NCBI RefSeq assembly: GCF_001455965.1
Contig: NZ_LKKO01000059.1
Coordinates: forward strand, 1 to 33,792
DNA from: Methylobacterium sp. GXS13
GTDB taxonomy: Bacteria > Pseudomonadota > Alphaproteobacteria > Rhizobiales > Beijerinckiaceae
DNA: 33,792 bases
Direction of reading: 5' to 3'
Shown here: in pieces, positions 16,353 to 27,400 of the stretch
Layout: every line of letters begins with the position of its first letter
Numbering within the stretch: position 1 is the first letter of the stretch
Translations under genes and position numbers: made by a program
The notes under the pieces: generated by a model
Database searches by the model: none
What the model saw: only the letters and a program-made list of their open reading frames with translations
Told to the model about the DNA's origin: nothing

Positions 16353-17291
16353 ATGTTTGCCCTGTCCAACGCCCACCTGCACTGCGAAGACGCGGCCTTC
16401 GCCTACCTCGAGGCGAAGCTCTGGCCGAATGGCCCGGTCTGTCCGCATTGTGGTTCTCTCAACGCGAAGCACTACGACCTGTCCAAGACCCGCCGGGGTC
16501 TGCGGAAGTGCGCCGAGAAGCAGTGCCGCAAGCAGTTCACCGTCAAGGTCGGCACCATATTTGAGAGCGCCCATATCCCGCTCCACAAGGTGCTCCAGGC
16601 CGTCTACCTCCTGTGTGCCTCTAAGAAGGGCGTCAGCAGCCACCAGATCCACCGGGCGCTTGGCATCACCTATAAGAGCGCGTGGTTCCTCACGCACCGT
16701 ATCCGCGAGGCCATGCGCGACGGCGCGCTTGCTCCGATGGGCGGGATCGACGGCATGCCCGGCGCCTCTGGCACCGTCGAAGCTGACGAGACCTTCATCG
16801 GCCGCAAGCCCGGCGCCCCGAAAAAGCGCGCCTATCACCACAACATGAAGGTGCTGTCCCTTCTTGACCGCGACGCTGGTCAGGTCCGTTACGTCGTGGT
16901 GGATAACATCAAGCCCGAGACGATCCGACCCATTATCGAGGCCAACATCGTCAAGGAAGCGAGCCTCTACACGGACGAGTCCAGCATCTACACGAAAGTC
17001 GGCGCTACCTTTGCCGACCATCAGATGACCGCTCACGGCGCCAAGGAGTACGTTCGCGGCATCGTCCACACGAACACGATTGAGGGCTACTTCTCCGTGT
17101 TCAAGCGCGGCATGAAGGGCGTCTACCAGCACTGCGGCAAGCAGCACCTGCACCGCTACCTCGCGGAGTTCGATTTCCGGTACAACAATCGGGTCAAGCT
17201 GGGCGTGAACGATGTCGCGCGGACAGAGCGCGCACTATCTGGTATCATGGGAGAACGCCTGACGTACCGGTCAGTTGGTCAGTTGGTCTAA
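16353..17291 (+). CDS. IS1595-family (ISXO2-like) transposase
   Basis: The product is 312 residues. The N-terminal zinc ribbon has CPHC (Cys30, Cys33) and the second pair Cys53/Cys58, then TVKVGTIFESAHIPLHK, the typical ribbon-to-helix transition of this family. An HTH-like segment (GVSSHQIHRALGITYKSAWFLTHRIREAM) follows. The catalytic core shows VEADETFIG (Asp145), LYTDESSIY (Asp208) and HTNTIEGYFSVFKRGMKG (Asn241, Glu244, Lys251), matching the DDN-K/E pattern. The length is complete and there is no frameshift, so the enzyme looks intact. Codon use is closer to the GC-rich host than that of the cargo genes 17 bp downstream. Confidence 0.93.
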   Translation: MFALSNAHLHCEDAAFAYLEAKLWPNGPVCPHCGSLNAKHYDLSKTRRGLRKCAEKQCRKQFTVKVGTIFESAHIPLHKVLQAVYLLCASKKGVSSHQIHRALGITYKSAWFLTHRIREAMRDGALAPMGGIDGMPGASGTVEADETFIGRKPGAPKKRAYHHNMKVLSLLDRDAGQVRYVVVDNIKPETIRPIIEANIVKEASLYTDESSIYTKVGATFADHQMTAHGAKEYVRGIVHTNTIEGYFSVFKRGMKGVYQHCGKQHLHRYLAEFDFRYNNRVKLGVNDVARTERALSGIMGERLTYRSVGQLV

Positions 17292-17308
17292 GGCTCGGAA
17301 ACCGCCAC

Positions 17309-18175
17309 GTGGCTGAGAAGGTCACCATAACGGTTCGCGCATCTGGCGCGCATCCCGACGTCCTGACAGTTCAGGACGCGATGCGGCAGGTGCTGGATCT
17401 GTTTGACCTTCTGTCGCCAGATGAGGACAAGCAAGATCAGTTTGCTTGGCGACTTAGTTATGCGAGCACGAATTCGCCGTTTACCGCGCAAGGCGAGGCT
17501 GTCAGCCTAGTCCCTGACGTAGATATAACCGTTATTGCAAAAACACAGAAGGCGGATTTTGTAAGAAATTTGGCCGCTGTTGGCAGGGGCGACATTCCTG
17601 ACCGATTTAAGAGTGGCAAGCAAGCCGAAGTACTTAAGGCACTTTTAAAGCGAAATCTCAACGGCGTCGGATCCACCGAAATCCGTCTTTTTGACGATAC
17701 AACTCCGATCATCGTTACTCCTCGGTTTGCTGAAGCTGCTATTCATAATCTCGCCGTTAAAGACAACGTTCTAGCACAAGTCGATTTGAGGTTTGGGCGA
17801 CCCCGTGAAGAGAGGGGTACTATCGAGGGCTACTTCCTTGACGTCGGGTTTCATTACAACCAGCCCGCCATTCGCATCTTAGATCGCAAGACCCGAAATG
17901 TGATTTGGTGCAGAATAGATGAGGAAACAAGAGATAAGATTGCGGCGGAAGCTGATTACAATGATGTTTGGAATAAGCAACGTATCCGTGTGAAGGGCCG
18001 CATCCGCTATGATAGAGACGGCCGAATTTATCAAGTAGTCGCAAGCAGTATTGAACGCATTAAGAGCAATAAAGCCAATCTAGGCGCCTTGTATGACTTG
18101 GACTTTACAGGCGGGCTGAGCACAGCGGAATATCTCGATTTGCTGCGGGAGGGCAGTCTTGCCAAGCAAACCTAA
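17309..18175 (+). CDS. Transposon passenger: 288-residue protein of unknown function, partner of PIN gene
   Basis: A GTG start lies 17 bp after the transposase stop; no strong ribosome site is seen. The N-terminal ~110 residues are alpha/beta (VTITVRASGAHPDVLTVQDAMRQVLDLFDLL). The segment at about 169-255 (RGTIEGYFLDVGFHYNQPAIRILD ... KQRIRVKGRIRYDRDGRIYQVVASSIERI) looks like an all-beta, possibly OB- or SH3-like, barrel followed by a short helical tail (STAEYLDLLREG). The gene overlaps the PIN-domain gene by 17 bp, which suggests the two act together, perhaps as antitoxin or regulator and toxin. I do not recognise the family. Base composition is much more AT-rich than the flanking chromosome. 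Confidence 0.75.
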   Translation: MAEKVTITVRASGAHPDVLTVQDAMRQVLDLFDLLSPDEDKQDQFAWRLSYASTNSPFTAQGEAVSLVPDVDITVIAKTQKADFVRNLAAVGRGDIPDRFKSGKQAEVLKALLKRNLNGVGSTEIRLFDDTTPIIVTPRFAEAAIHNLAVKDNVLAQVDLRFGRPREERGTIEGYFLDVGFHYNQPAIRILDRKTRNVIWCRIDEETRDKIAAEADYNDVWNKQRIRVKGRIRYDRDGRIYQVVASSIERIKSNKANLGALYDLDFTGGLSTAEYLDLLREGSLAKQT

Positions 18176-18710
18176 GTACTATTGGGATGCTTGCGCCTGG
18201 ATTGCTCTTATTAAAAAAGAGACAGGGCGTTTTGACGCGTGCAAGCATACCATCGAACTTGCCGAAGAGGGGAAGGTGGAAATTTGGACTTCCGCGTTCA
18301 CCTTGGCTGAGGTTTACAAGCGTCGCATAGATGGCGGTAGCACCTCGCTTGAGGCGGAGAAAGATAAGGATTTTGAGGATTATATCGAGAAAGATTTTGT
18401 TCAGATTGTTCAAGTCGATGCCGACGTAGGAACAGCTGCCAGAAGGCTTCTGCGTGCGTTTCCTGATATTGGCAAGCCGCAGGATGCTATTCATGTAGCG
18501 ACTGCACTTTTGAATGATTTGGACGAACTTCATACGTTCGATAGAGCGGATCTTCTTAATCTAAGTGGCGTCCTTGATCGTTCGGACGGCAATAAACTTA
18601 CAATTTGCCATCCACCATCTCCTCCGCCGCCGCCACCTTCAACGCCCTCGCTTTTCGACGGTCTTGAAGAGCAGGGCGTAAATCCGGTTCAAGGCCAAGC
18701 ACAAGGGTAG
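18159..18710 (+). CDS. PIN-domain protein, VapC-like putative ribonuclease (transposon passenger)
   Basis: The start is TTG at 18159 with GGGAGGG five bases upstream, inside the end of the previous gene. The 183-residue product has the four acidic PIN positions: Asp10 (YYWDACAW), Glu51 (TLAEV), Asp109 (KPQDAIHVATAL) and Asp128 (HTFDRADLL). This is the metal-dependent nuclease fold of VapC toxins and related RNases. After the domain comes a proline run (about residues 152-160) and a ~25-residue tail not usual for VapC. The coupled upstream gene is the natural candidate for a cognate partner, although it is larger than typical VapB antitoxins. Confidence 0.82.
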   Translation: MPSKPKYYWDACAWIALIKKETGRFDACKHTIELAEEGKVEIWTSAFTLAEVYKRRIDGGSTSLEAEKDKDFEDYIEKDFVQIVQVDADVGTAARRLLRAFPDIGKPQDAIHVATALLNDLDELHTFDRADLLNLSGVLDRSDGNKLTICHPPSPPPPPPSTPSLFDGLEEQGVNPVQGQAQG

Positions 18711-18717
18711 CGGTGCT

Positions 18718-18945
18718 ATGCCGATAGACACACACACCAAGCCCAAATCAACCAAGCTCGGCGCCGAGAAGCTGACGCCTGAGGAACAACGCCGTCGATT
18801 CAAAGAACTGGCGCGGGAGGCCGGTTGCGGTGAAGAGTCGGAAGCGCGGTTTGAGGCGGCTGTAAAAACGATTGGTCAGCATAGGCCGGGCGCATTCGAC
18901 TCTGCCCCCGGCCACGATGTTCAGAACACGCCCAAAACCAAGTGA
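18718..18945 (+). CDS. Small passenger protein, unknown
   Basis: An ATG 7 bp after the PIN gene gives 75 residues, rich in charged residues (LTPEEQRRRFKELAREAGCGEESEARFEAAVKTIGQ), probably one or two helices with disordered ends. The EEQRRRFKELARE...GCGEESEARFE pattern occurs in small proteins next to nuclease genes, but I cannot name the family. It may be the last gene of the PIN operon. Its 3' end overlaps the convergent repeat-protein gene by 25 bp. Confidence 0.6.
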   Translation: MPIDTHTKPKSTKLGAEKLTPEEQRRRFKELAREAGCGEESEARFEAAVKTIGQHRPGAFDSAPGHDVQNTPKTK

Positions 18946-19289
18946 AGGATTGCGGCTAATTCAGACTGGCTATAACCGCCACTGAAAGCGGCTATCTGAG
19001 TAGAGCTAATTCCTTCATATACCTTGCCGCTCGAAATATGAGCAATTTGTGTTGAGCTGATACCTCTAAAAACCTTGTCGCCTTTTATTGACGCGATTTG
19101 CGTAGAGCCTATCCCCTGCGTGATTATGCCGCCATTTACGCCTAGGATTTGAGTCGAGCTTATTCCTTTAAATACTTTTGTCGCGTCAGCCTTAGCAATT
19201 TGATTAGAGCTTATTCCTTCGTATATTTTCCCGCCATTGATCGTTGCCAGAACCGTTGAGGAGATTCCTCGCGTTACTTTCACTGACAT
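18921..19289 (-). CDS. Tandem-repeat protein (six ~17-residue GISSTQIA repeats), transposon passenger
   Basis: The 122-residue product is built of repeats of about 16-18 residues with consensus xGxKVYxGISSTQIAxI: G-ISSTVLATI, GISSNQIAKAD, GISSTQILGV, GIGSTQIASI, GISSTQIAHI and GISSTQIAAF. The alternation of hydrophobic and polar residues predicts a beta-rich solenoid or propeller-like fold. A C-terminal amphipathic helix (YSQSELAAILHLVLG) follows. The ATG at 19289 has AGGGAG six bases upstream. It sits at the right end of the transposon, convergent with the PIN operon. I do not recognise the family; there is no signal peptide, so it is cytoplasmic. Confidence 0.75.
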   Translation of the reverse strand: MSVKVTRGISSTVLATINGGKIYEGISSNQIAKADATKVFKGISSTQILGVNGGIITQGIGSTQIASIKGDKVFRGISSTQIAHISSGKVYEGISSTQIAAFSGGYSQSELAAILHLVLGVF

Positions 19290-19333
19290 TCGGCTCTCCC
19301 TAGAGCCCCGTAGTTTTTACGGTGACAAAGGCT

Positions 19334-19375
19334 GGCCTACCACAGATTGTCAGTGGTGCGCGAGGTATATAATCG
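19334..19375. repeat. Right terminal inverted repeat of the IS1595 element
   Basis: Read inward on the minus strand: CGATTATATACCTCGCGCACC, then ACTGACAATCTGTGGTAGG. It mirrors the left end and is followed outside, after two bases, by the second ATTCCGAA copy. Confidence 0.75.
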
Positions 19376-19385
19376 CTATTCCGAA

Positions 19386-19625
19386 AGCCGCCCGCAAGCG
19401 AATGGTCGATCGCAGCCCGTCGAGGCCGGCTGCGGAGCCGCGTTCCAGCCCTCTGAACGGCGGCCCGATCGGGCGCATAGCTGCCGCCGTGGCGACGTGA
19501 TCCGACCTCCGGTTCCGTCGCCTGGCATCGCCCAAGCGGGTGGGCGGAGCCGAGCCGCCGGCTTCAGGGGCTCCGTTGCTTCGGTGCGTGCGCGCAGAGG
19601 GTGCTGCCGAGCGCGCAGCCTCGCG
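19386..19625. other. Intergenic region right of the transposon
   Basis: With the transposon's right edge this makes a gap of about 336 bp between genes. I see no coding sequence or clear hairpin; it contains the original chromosomal flank of the insertion site and the 3' side of the CDF gene. Confidence 0.4.
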
Positions 19626-20585
19626 TCACGCCGCCGCCCGGACCGCGTGGTCGGCCTGGGGCTGGATCTCGATGAAGACCCGGGTGACGTCCGGATTGCG
19701 CTGCTTCAGCGCCCGGTCGAGGCGGGTCACGAGGCTCTCGACCTCGCCGGCGCTGAGATCGTCAGCCATGTCGATGCTGACATTCACCAGGATGTCGCTG
19801 GGCCCGAGATGCTGGGTCAGGACCTCGTTGAGGTGCAGCACGCCGGGCTCGGCGCGCACGAGCTCGGAGATCGCCGCCACCACGGCGGGGTCGGCCGCCT
19901 CGCCGATCAGCAGGCCGTGGGTCTCGATCATCAGGAACACCGCCATGCCGACGAGCACGAGGCCGATCCCCACCGAGGCCCAGCCGTCGAGGCTCGGCAT
20001 CTCCAGCCAATGCGCCAGGACCACGCCCGTGAAGGCGATCAGCAGGCCGATCAGGGCGGCGGTGTCCTCGGCCAGGATCGTGAACAGGGTCGGATCCTTG
20101 CTGCGCCGGATCGCCCGCATCGCCGAGCTCTGGCCCTTCTCGGCCCAGAACTGGCGCATCGCCACGACCCAGGAGAAGCCCTCGGCCGCGATGGCGAAGC
20201 CCAGGATCGCGACGTTCACCCAGATCCCCGGCAGCGTGTACCCGAAGATATGGGCGTCCGCGTCCGGCGAGGGGTGGCGGATCCGCTCGATGCCTTCGTA
20301 GACCGCGAACAGGCCGCCGCCCAGGAAGATCATCAGCGCGACCACGAAGGCGTAGAAGTAGATCTCGCGCCCGTAGCCGAACGGATGGCGGGTATCGGCG
20401 GGCTTCTTCCCCCGCTTCATGCCGACCAGCAGCAGCACTTGGTTGGCCGTGTCGACCACCGAGTGCACGCCCTCGGCGAGCATCGCGGTCGAACCGGTCA
20501 GCGCCCCACCGACGAACTTCGCCGCCGCGATGGCGAGGTTGGCCCCCGCCGCCGCGTAGATCGCCCCCGTGCTCTCGTGCGCCAT
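19626..20585 (-). CDS. Cation diffusion facilitator (CDF) family transporter
   Basis: The product is 319 residues with about six membrane segments: IYAAAGANLAIAAAKFVGGALTG, QVLLLVGMK, YFYAFVVALMIFLGGGLFAVYEG, IWVNVAILGFAIAAEGFSWVV, AALIGLLIAFTGVVLAHWL and GIGLVLVGMAVFLMI. The HSVVD motif in helix 2 (His41, Asp45) and ILAEDTAALIG in helix 5 give the metal site, with His replaced by Glu at one position. A cytoplasmic C-terminal alpha/beta domain (PSDILVNVSIDM ... RVFIEIQP) follows. CDF proteins export Zn, Co, Mn or Fe by proton exchange; the E/D site prevents naming the metal. A weak GGAAC-N19-TT site lies at 20637-20612. Confidence 0.88.
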   Translation of the reverse strand: MAHESTGAIYAAAGANLAIAAAKFVGGALTGSTAMLAEGVHSVVDTANQVLLLVGMKRGKKPADTRHPFGYGREIYFYAFVVALMIFLGGGLFAVYEGIERIRHPSPDADAHIFGYTLPGIWVNVAILGFAIAAEGFSWVVAMRQFWAEKGQSSAMRAIRRSKDPTLFTILAEDTAALIGLLIAFTGVVLAHWLEMPSLDGWASVGIGLVLVGMAVFLMIETHGLLIGEAADPAVVAAISELVRAEPGVLHLNEVLTQHLGPSDILVNVSIDMADDLSAGEVESLVTRLDRALKQRNPDVTRVFIEIQPQADHAVRAAA

Positions 20586-20699
20586 CCCGGCCTCCCTGCT
20601 CGCCGCGACCCAAGCGTTGCCGTGCGGCCTCGGTTCCCGTGTGGACGCACGGGCGTGCCCCGTGCAAGCTGCGACGTGTCAGGAAAACCCGGAGGACGC

Positions 20700-21137
20700 A
20701 TGGCCGACGCGCAGTACGACCCCGACAACATCTTCGCCAAGATCCTGCGGGGCGAGATCCCGTGCCACCGCGTCTACGAGGACGCGGACACCCTGGCCTT
20801 CATGGATGTGATGCCCCAGGGCGAGGGGCATACCCTGGTGATTCCGAAGGCGCCGTCCCGCGGCTTGCTCGATGCGGATCCCGCCGCCCTGGTGGCGCTG
20901 ATCGCGCGCGTCCAGACGGTCGCCCGAGCCGTGAAGACGGCGTTCCAGGCCGAGGGGCTGACGGTCTTTCAGTTCAACGAGCCGGCGGGCGGGCAGACCG
21001 TGTTCCACCTGCACGTCCACATCATCCCCCGGCGCGAGGGCGTGCCACTGAAGCGCCACGAGGGCGGGATGGCCGACAACGCGGTCCTGGCCGACCACGC
21101 CGCGCGGATCCGCGCGGCGCTCGAAGCCCAGCGATAA
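20700..21137 (+). CDS. HIT-family (histidine triad) nucleotide-binding hydrolase
   Basis: The 145-residue product starts at the ATG at 20700, with GGAGG at 20691-20695. The layout is standard Hint/HIT: NIFAKILRGEIPCHRVYEDADTLAFMDVMPQGEGHTLVIPK, then FNEPAGGQTVFHLHVHIIPR with His103, His105 and His107 in H-x-H-x-H. The family cleaves phosphoramidate or phosphoanhydride bonds of purine nucleotides. It is divergent from the CDF gene. Confidence 0.92.
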   Translation: MADAQYDPDNIFAKILRGEIPCHRVYEDADTLAFMDVMPQGEGHTLVIPKAPSRGLLDADPAALVALIARVQTVARAVKTAFQAEGLTVFQFNEPAGGQTVFHLHVHIIPRREGVPLKRHEGGMADNAVLADHAARIRAALEAQR

Positions 21138-21218
21138 GCCACGGCCCGCTCCATCGGAGCCCTGCGCGGAGACGCCGCCGAAGGGCCTATCCTTCGGAAA
21201 CCTCAGCCTGGCCTGCGC

Positions 21219-21593
21219 TCAGGCCGCGCTGGATTGGGCCATGCCGGCCAGCAACCGGCGCAGGGCGGCGTTCTCGGCCTCCAGTTCGGCGATCCGGTGC
21301 CGCAGTGCGGTCTCGGTATCGATCGCGGCCGGAGCCGCACGGACCGGTTCCTCGAACACGACGCCGATCCCGTCCTCCCGGCGCCAGCACAGGCTGGCCC
21401 GGTAGGTCCGGTCCTTCTGCGGGATATAAAGGTCGAACACCTGCGGCAGGGTCGTCGCATCGCTCAGGACCAGCCCGGCGCCGGAGCCCGACAGGTCGCG
21501 GACCAGGCAGTCGAAGCTCGACGAGCCGTTGTTGAACACGATGCGGCCCTTGAGGAACACCCTCTGCCGCGTCTCTCTGCGATGATCCGTCAT
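21219..21593 (-). CDS. PilZ-domain protein with C-terminal coiled coil
   Basis: The 124-residue product has the PilZ c-di-GMP-binding signature: an N-terminal RRETR (R5, R9) and DLSGSG (33-38, matching D/NxSxxG). A beta-barrel (VFLKGRIVF, RASLCWRREDGIGVVFEEP) follows. From about residue 90 there is a short leucine-rich helix (ALRHRIAELEAENAALRRLL) that should form a coiled coil and may dimerise the protein. It is likely a c-di-GMP effector; the output is unknown. Confidence 0.83.
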   Translation of the reverse strand: MTDHRRETRQRVFLKGRIVFNNGSSSFDCLVRDLSGSGAGLVLSDATTLPQVFDLYIPQKDRTYRASLCWRREDGIGVVFEEPVRAAPAAIDTETALRHRIAELEAENAALRRLLAGMAQSSAA

Positions 21594-21655
21594 GCGGACC
21601 AGTCTGCCAGCCAGCTCTTAAGGATTTCTGGCCGCGATACCGTACTGGCGGCTAT

Positions 21656-21886
21656 TCACCCGATAAAGCGTCGGTCCATCGTCTGGAACAGGTAGAAGCC
21701 GTTGAAGCGCACGGCGGTGTCGGCGGCCCGGTCGTCGAAATCCAGGGGCTGCCGGCTGGCGCCGTCGAGCTTACCCCCGAAGGTCCAGCGGCCGGCGCCG
21801 ATGAACGGCGGGACGGTGCTGGCCTCGGGCACCGCGCAGCAAAGGCCTTCCACGCTCTTGAGCTGGAACAGGTTGTAGCTTCGCAT
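21656..21886 (-). CDS. Small conserved-looking protein, unknown
   Basis: The ATG at 21886 has GGAGGGA about eight bases upstream and gives 76 residues beginning MRSYNLFQLKSVEGLCCAVPEAS and ending FYLFQTMDRRFIG. The sequence is moderately hydrophobic with a Cys pair (CC) near residue 16 and no signal peptide or named motif. The strong ribosome site and discrete length argue that it is real. It lies between the PilZ and NAD synthetase genes on the same strand, with a 116-bp gap upstream. Confidence 0.62.
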   Translation of the reverse strand: MRSYNLFQLKSVEGLCCAVPEASTVPPFIGAGRWTFGGKLDGASRQPLDFDDRAADTAVRFNGFYLFQTMDRRFIG

Positions 21887-22002
21887 CGGAGTCCCTCCGC
21901 TTGGCCGCCCCGACTGCCGAACACCTCCAATACCAGATTTTGCATCGGTTGGATTCGGCTTGACCGTGCTGATAATGGCACAATCGGTCGAGTTTGTGAC
22001 GG

Positions 22003-24075
<2,073 letters not shown>

Positions 24076-24153
24076 GGGCGCCTGTCCGGGTGAGGGGTGG
24101 CTGCCGGTATCATATGGTGCGCGGTCACGCTCCGGCGAAGCACATCCCTCAAC

Positions 24154-24247
24154 CGTCATTGCGAGGGGAGCGAAGCAACCCCGGGGATTCGCCACCTCGT
24201 GGGACGCGCGCGCGGCCCTGGGTTGCTTCGCCCTGCTCGCCATGACG
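24154..24247. repeat. REP-like palindrome, copy A
   Basis: The left arm CGTCATTGCGAGGGGAGCGAAGCAACCC and the right arm GGGTTGCTTCGCCCTGCTCGCCATGACG form a long imperfect hairpin with a GC-rich loop. It shares the CGTCATTGCGAG...GCGAAGCAACCC arms with the copy at 32704-32795. It lies in the 335-bp gap (24076-24410) between divergent nadE and ftsK, which otherwise shows no gene. Confidence 0.8.
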
Positions 24248-24410
24248 GTCTTGGAATGGCCCCCGCGCGCACCAGCAAACAGGCCAAAAATCCCAACGTG
24301 GTTTCCGGCCCGGGGCCCCCTGAAAAGCCTCCGTTAACGACAAACGGCCTAACTCGGGGCAGCCCGCCGGCCACCGGCGGATCCCTGTTTCGAGTATCGT
24401 TCGAGAACCC

Positions 24411-27400
24411 ATGCGCGCATCGGGACGGCCTCCGTACTCTCATCGTGACCCTGCCCGCCCCGTCCGCGGCGGCGACCGTTCGGGCCTGTCGCTCGGCGCC
24501 TTGGCGCATCGGCTGATGGCCTTGCGGGCGAGCCTGACCCGGCGCCTGTCCGGCACCCCGGCCGGGCTGCCCGCCCGCCCGGGCTACGGCATTCCCGGCC
24601 GCCGGACGGAGCCGAGCTGGCTCACCGCGCCGGCCGCGATGGTCGGACGCGATGGCGTCGAGCGCGGCCCGCGCGCCAGCGCCTCGGCGCCACCCGAGCA
24701 TGTCTGGCCGGCCCAGGTGTTCGACGACCGCGCGAGCCTCGACGTCATGGACGAGCCGCGCTTCGAGAGCCGGATCGACCGCAGCGCCTCGACGCCGGGC
24801 GTGCTGGTGCGCCAGCCGCGCCGGCCGGCCTCGATCGCCCCCGAGGATTCGATGCCCACGGCTCCGATGCAGGCAGCCGCCGCCCCGGCTGCGCGCTGGA
24901 CCCGCACCCCGGATTCGGTCCTGCAGGAACGCCGCCAGCGCGCCCTGGAGGCCGAGCGCGTCGCCCTGGAGCGCGCCCGTGCCGAGGCGCAGGCGGCGGC
25001 GCAGGCCGTCGAGACCGAGCGGGCCGCCCGCGAGCAGGAGGCCCGCGAGCAGGAGGCCCGAGAGCGGGCCGAGCAGGCGCGACTCGAAGCGGCGGCCGCC
25101 ATGCCCGAGGCCGCGCAGACCGAGATCGCGGAGGACGGCGCGGTGGTGCCGTTGTGGCGCCAGCCCTTCGTGGCGCCCCCCGGCGTCCGCTACTTCCGCA
25201 CGCCGGACCGCCGCCCGGTGCGGCCGAGCGTCGAGCTGTCCGCCTCCACGGCGGCGATCGCCGCCGTCGCGGTGTCGGAGCCGGAGCCGGCTGGTGCCGA
25301 GGCTTCGGCCGAGGCTCCGGCTGAGGCGCCCGCCCGCGACTGGTCCGACCTGCCCGACTGGTCCGAGGTCCAGCCCTGGTTCGACGGCAGCGACTGGAAT
25401 GCCGGCGACTGGTCGTCCGTGGAGGCCTGGGCCGCCCTGGGGTCCCAGCCCGCCCATGTCGGCCTCGAGGCGGCGCTCGCCGCCGCTCCGGTGATCGCGG
25501 CGGCCGAGGCCGTCGCCGACCTGCCGGCGGTCGAGCCCGCCGCTGAGCAGACGCACGGTGGGATGAACGCGCAGCCTCCGCGTCCCGTCTACGTCCTCGA
25601 CCGGCTCGTGCGGTTCGACCAGCCGCCGCGCCCCGCCGACGGGCAGGATAACGGCCAGCAGGCCGAGCTACAGGCCGAGGAGAGCGCCGCGATCCGCGAC
25701 GCGTTCCTGCCGGCCAAGCCCGCCCTCGCGCTGGTCTTCGGCCCCGGCAGCGCCGAGACCGAGTCGTCGGTCCCCGCGACGTCCGTCACCGAGGCGCCCC
25801 GCCGCGCCCCCGCGCTCTGCGCCATGGCGGCCCGGGCGGCGATCCGCGCCGCAGGCCAGCCGAGCATGCCCGCGCCGGTGCTGCCGGCCGCGCCCGAGCT
25901 CATGGTCGAGGCGATGTCCGCGCTTCAGCCCCTGGCGGACGCGGCGATCCCGATGGGAGCCGATCCGGTCAGGTCCGTCCCGGAGGCCGACCGGGTGGTG
26001 ATCCCGATGACCCCGCGCACGGTGCTGCTGCGCGGCAAGCTGGCGCCGCAGCCCGAGCCCGCCCCGGCGGAGCCCGAGCCCGTGCAGGACGCGCCGGCTT
26101 TCGCGGAACCCGCCCTCGAGGCGGCTCCCGCGCCGGAGCCGGTGGAGACGCCCGCCGCCCAGCCGGTCGAGGTGCCCGCCGCCCCCGTCCTGCCGATGGT
26201 CGCCCCCCGGGCGCACCTGATCCCGGCCGGCCGCCATCTGGAGATCGCCAGCGTCGAGAACGCCGATTACGAGCTGCCCTCCCTCGGCCTGCTTGCCCTG
26301 CCGGACGAGAACGGCACCGAGGAAGTCGACGCGGACGTGCTGGAGCAGAACGCCCTCAACCTCCAGCAGACGGTGCAGGATTTCGGCGTGCGCGGCGACA
26401 TCCTGGCGGTGCGCCCCGGCCCGGTCGTGACCCTCTACGAGCTGGAGCCGGCCCCCGGCACCAAGTCCAGCCGCGTCATCGGCCTATCGGACGACATCGC
26501 CCGCTCGATGTCGGCGGTCTCGGCCCGCGTCGCCGTCGTCCCCGGCCGCAACGTCATCGGCATCGAATTGCCGAACGAGACCCGCGAGACGGTCTATCTC
26601 CGGGAGCTGCTCTCGGTGCCGGACTTCTACGAGAGCAAGCACAAGCTCGCCTTGTGCCTGGGCAAGAACATCGGCGGCGAGCCGATCATCGCCGACCTCG
26701 CCCGCATGCCGCACCTCTTGGTCGCCGGCACCACCGGCTCGGGCAAGTCGGTGGCGATCAACACCATGATCCTGTCGCTGCTCTACCGCCTCAAGCCGGA
26801 AGAGTGCCGCCTGATCATGGTCGATCCCAAGATGCTGGAGCTGTCGGTCTATGACGGCATCCCGCATCTGCTCTCTCCCGTCGTGACCGACCCGAAGAAG
26901 GCGGTGATCGCCCTCAAATGGGCGGTGCGCGAGATGGAGGAGCGCTACAAGAAGATGGCCAAGATCGCGGTGCGCAACATCGACGGCTACAACGGCCGGA
27001 TGAAGGAGGCCCGCGAGCGCGGCGAGGTCATCACCCGCACGGTCCAGACCGGTTTCAACCGCGAGACCGGCGAGGCGGTGTTCGAGCAGGAGGCGATGGA
27101 CCTGTCGGCGCTGCCCTACATCGTGATCGTGGTCGACGAGATGGCCGACCTGATGATGGTGGCCGGCAAGGACATCGAGGGCGCGATCCAGCGGCTCGCC
27201 CAGATGGCGCGGGCGGCCGGCATCCACCTGATCATGGCGACGCAGCGCCCGTCGGTGGACGTGATCACCGGCACGATCAAGGCGAACTTCCCGACCCGGA
27301 TCTCCTTCCAGGTCACCAGCAAGATCGACTCGCGGACCATCCTCGGCGAGATGGGCGCGGAGCAGTTGCTCGGTCAGGGCGACATGCTGTTCATGGCCGG

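Larger units (their letters stand above)
16281..19385 (+). mobile_element. IS1595-family transposon with passenger genes, including 8-bp target duplications
   Basis: The span covers both target copies: ATTCCGAA at 16281-16288 and again at 19378-19385, an 8-bp direct repeat, the length usual for IS1595-family insertions. Inside are imperfect inverted ends: CGATTATATCCTTTGCGCACC from 16291, and at the right edge the complement CGATTATATACCTCGCGCACC read inward from 19375. Similarity continues through ATCTGAGGTAAGG/ATCTGTGGTAGG. The enclosed ~3.09 kb holds the transposase and four cargo genes. Passenger-carrying members are known in some IS1595 subgroups. Cargo sequence is plainly more AT-rich than the host and the transposase. 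Confidence 0.85.

Noticed and set aside
18960..19260. Regular ~51-bp DNA repeats considered as a CRISPR array
   Set aside because: The repeats are degenerate, have no unique spacers, and keep a reading frame encoding the GISSTQIA repeat protein.
19347..20699. Long plus-strand frame joined to the HIT gene
   Set aside because: The first 450 residues are antisense to the CDF gene; the HIT protein starts at 20700 with its own ribosome site.
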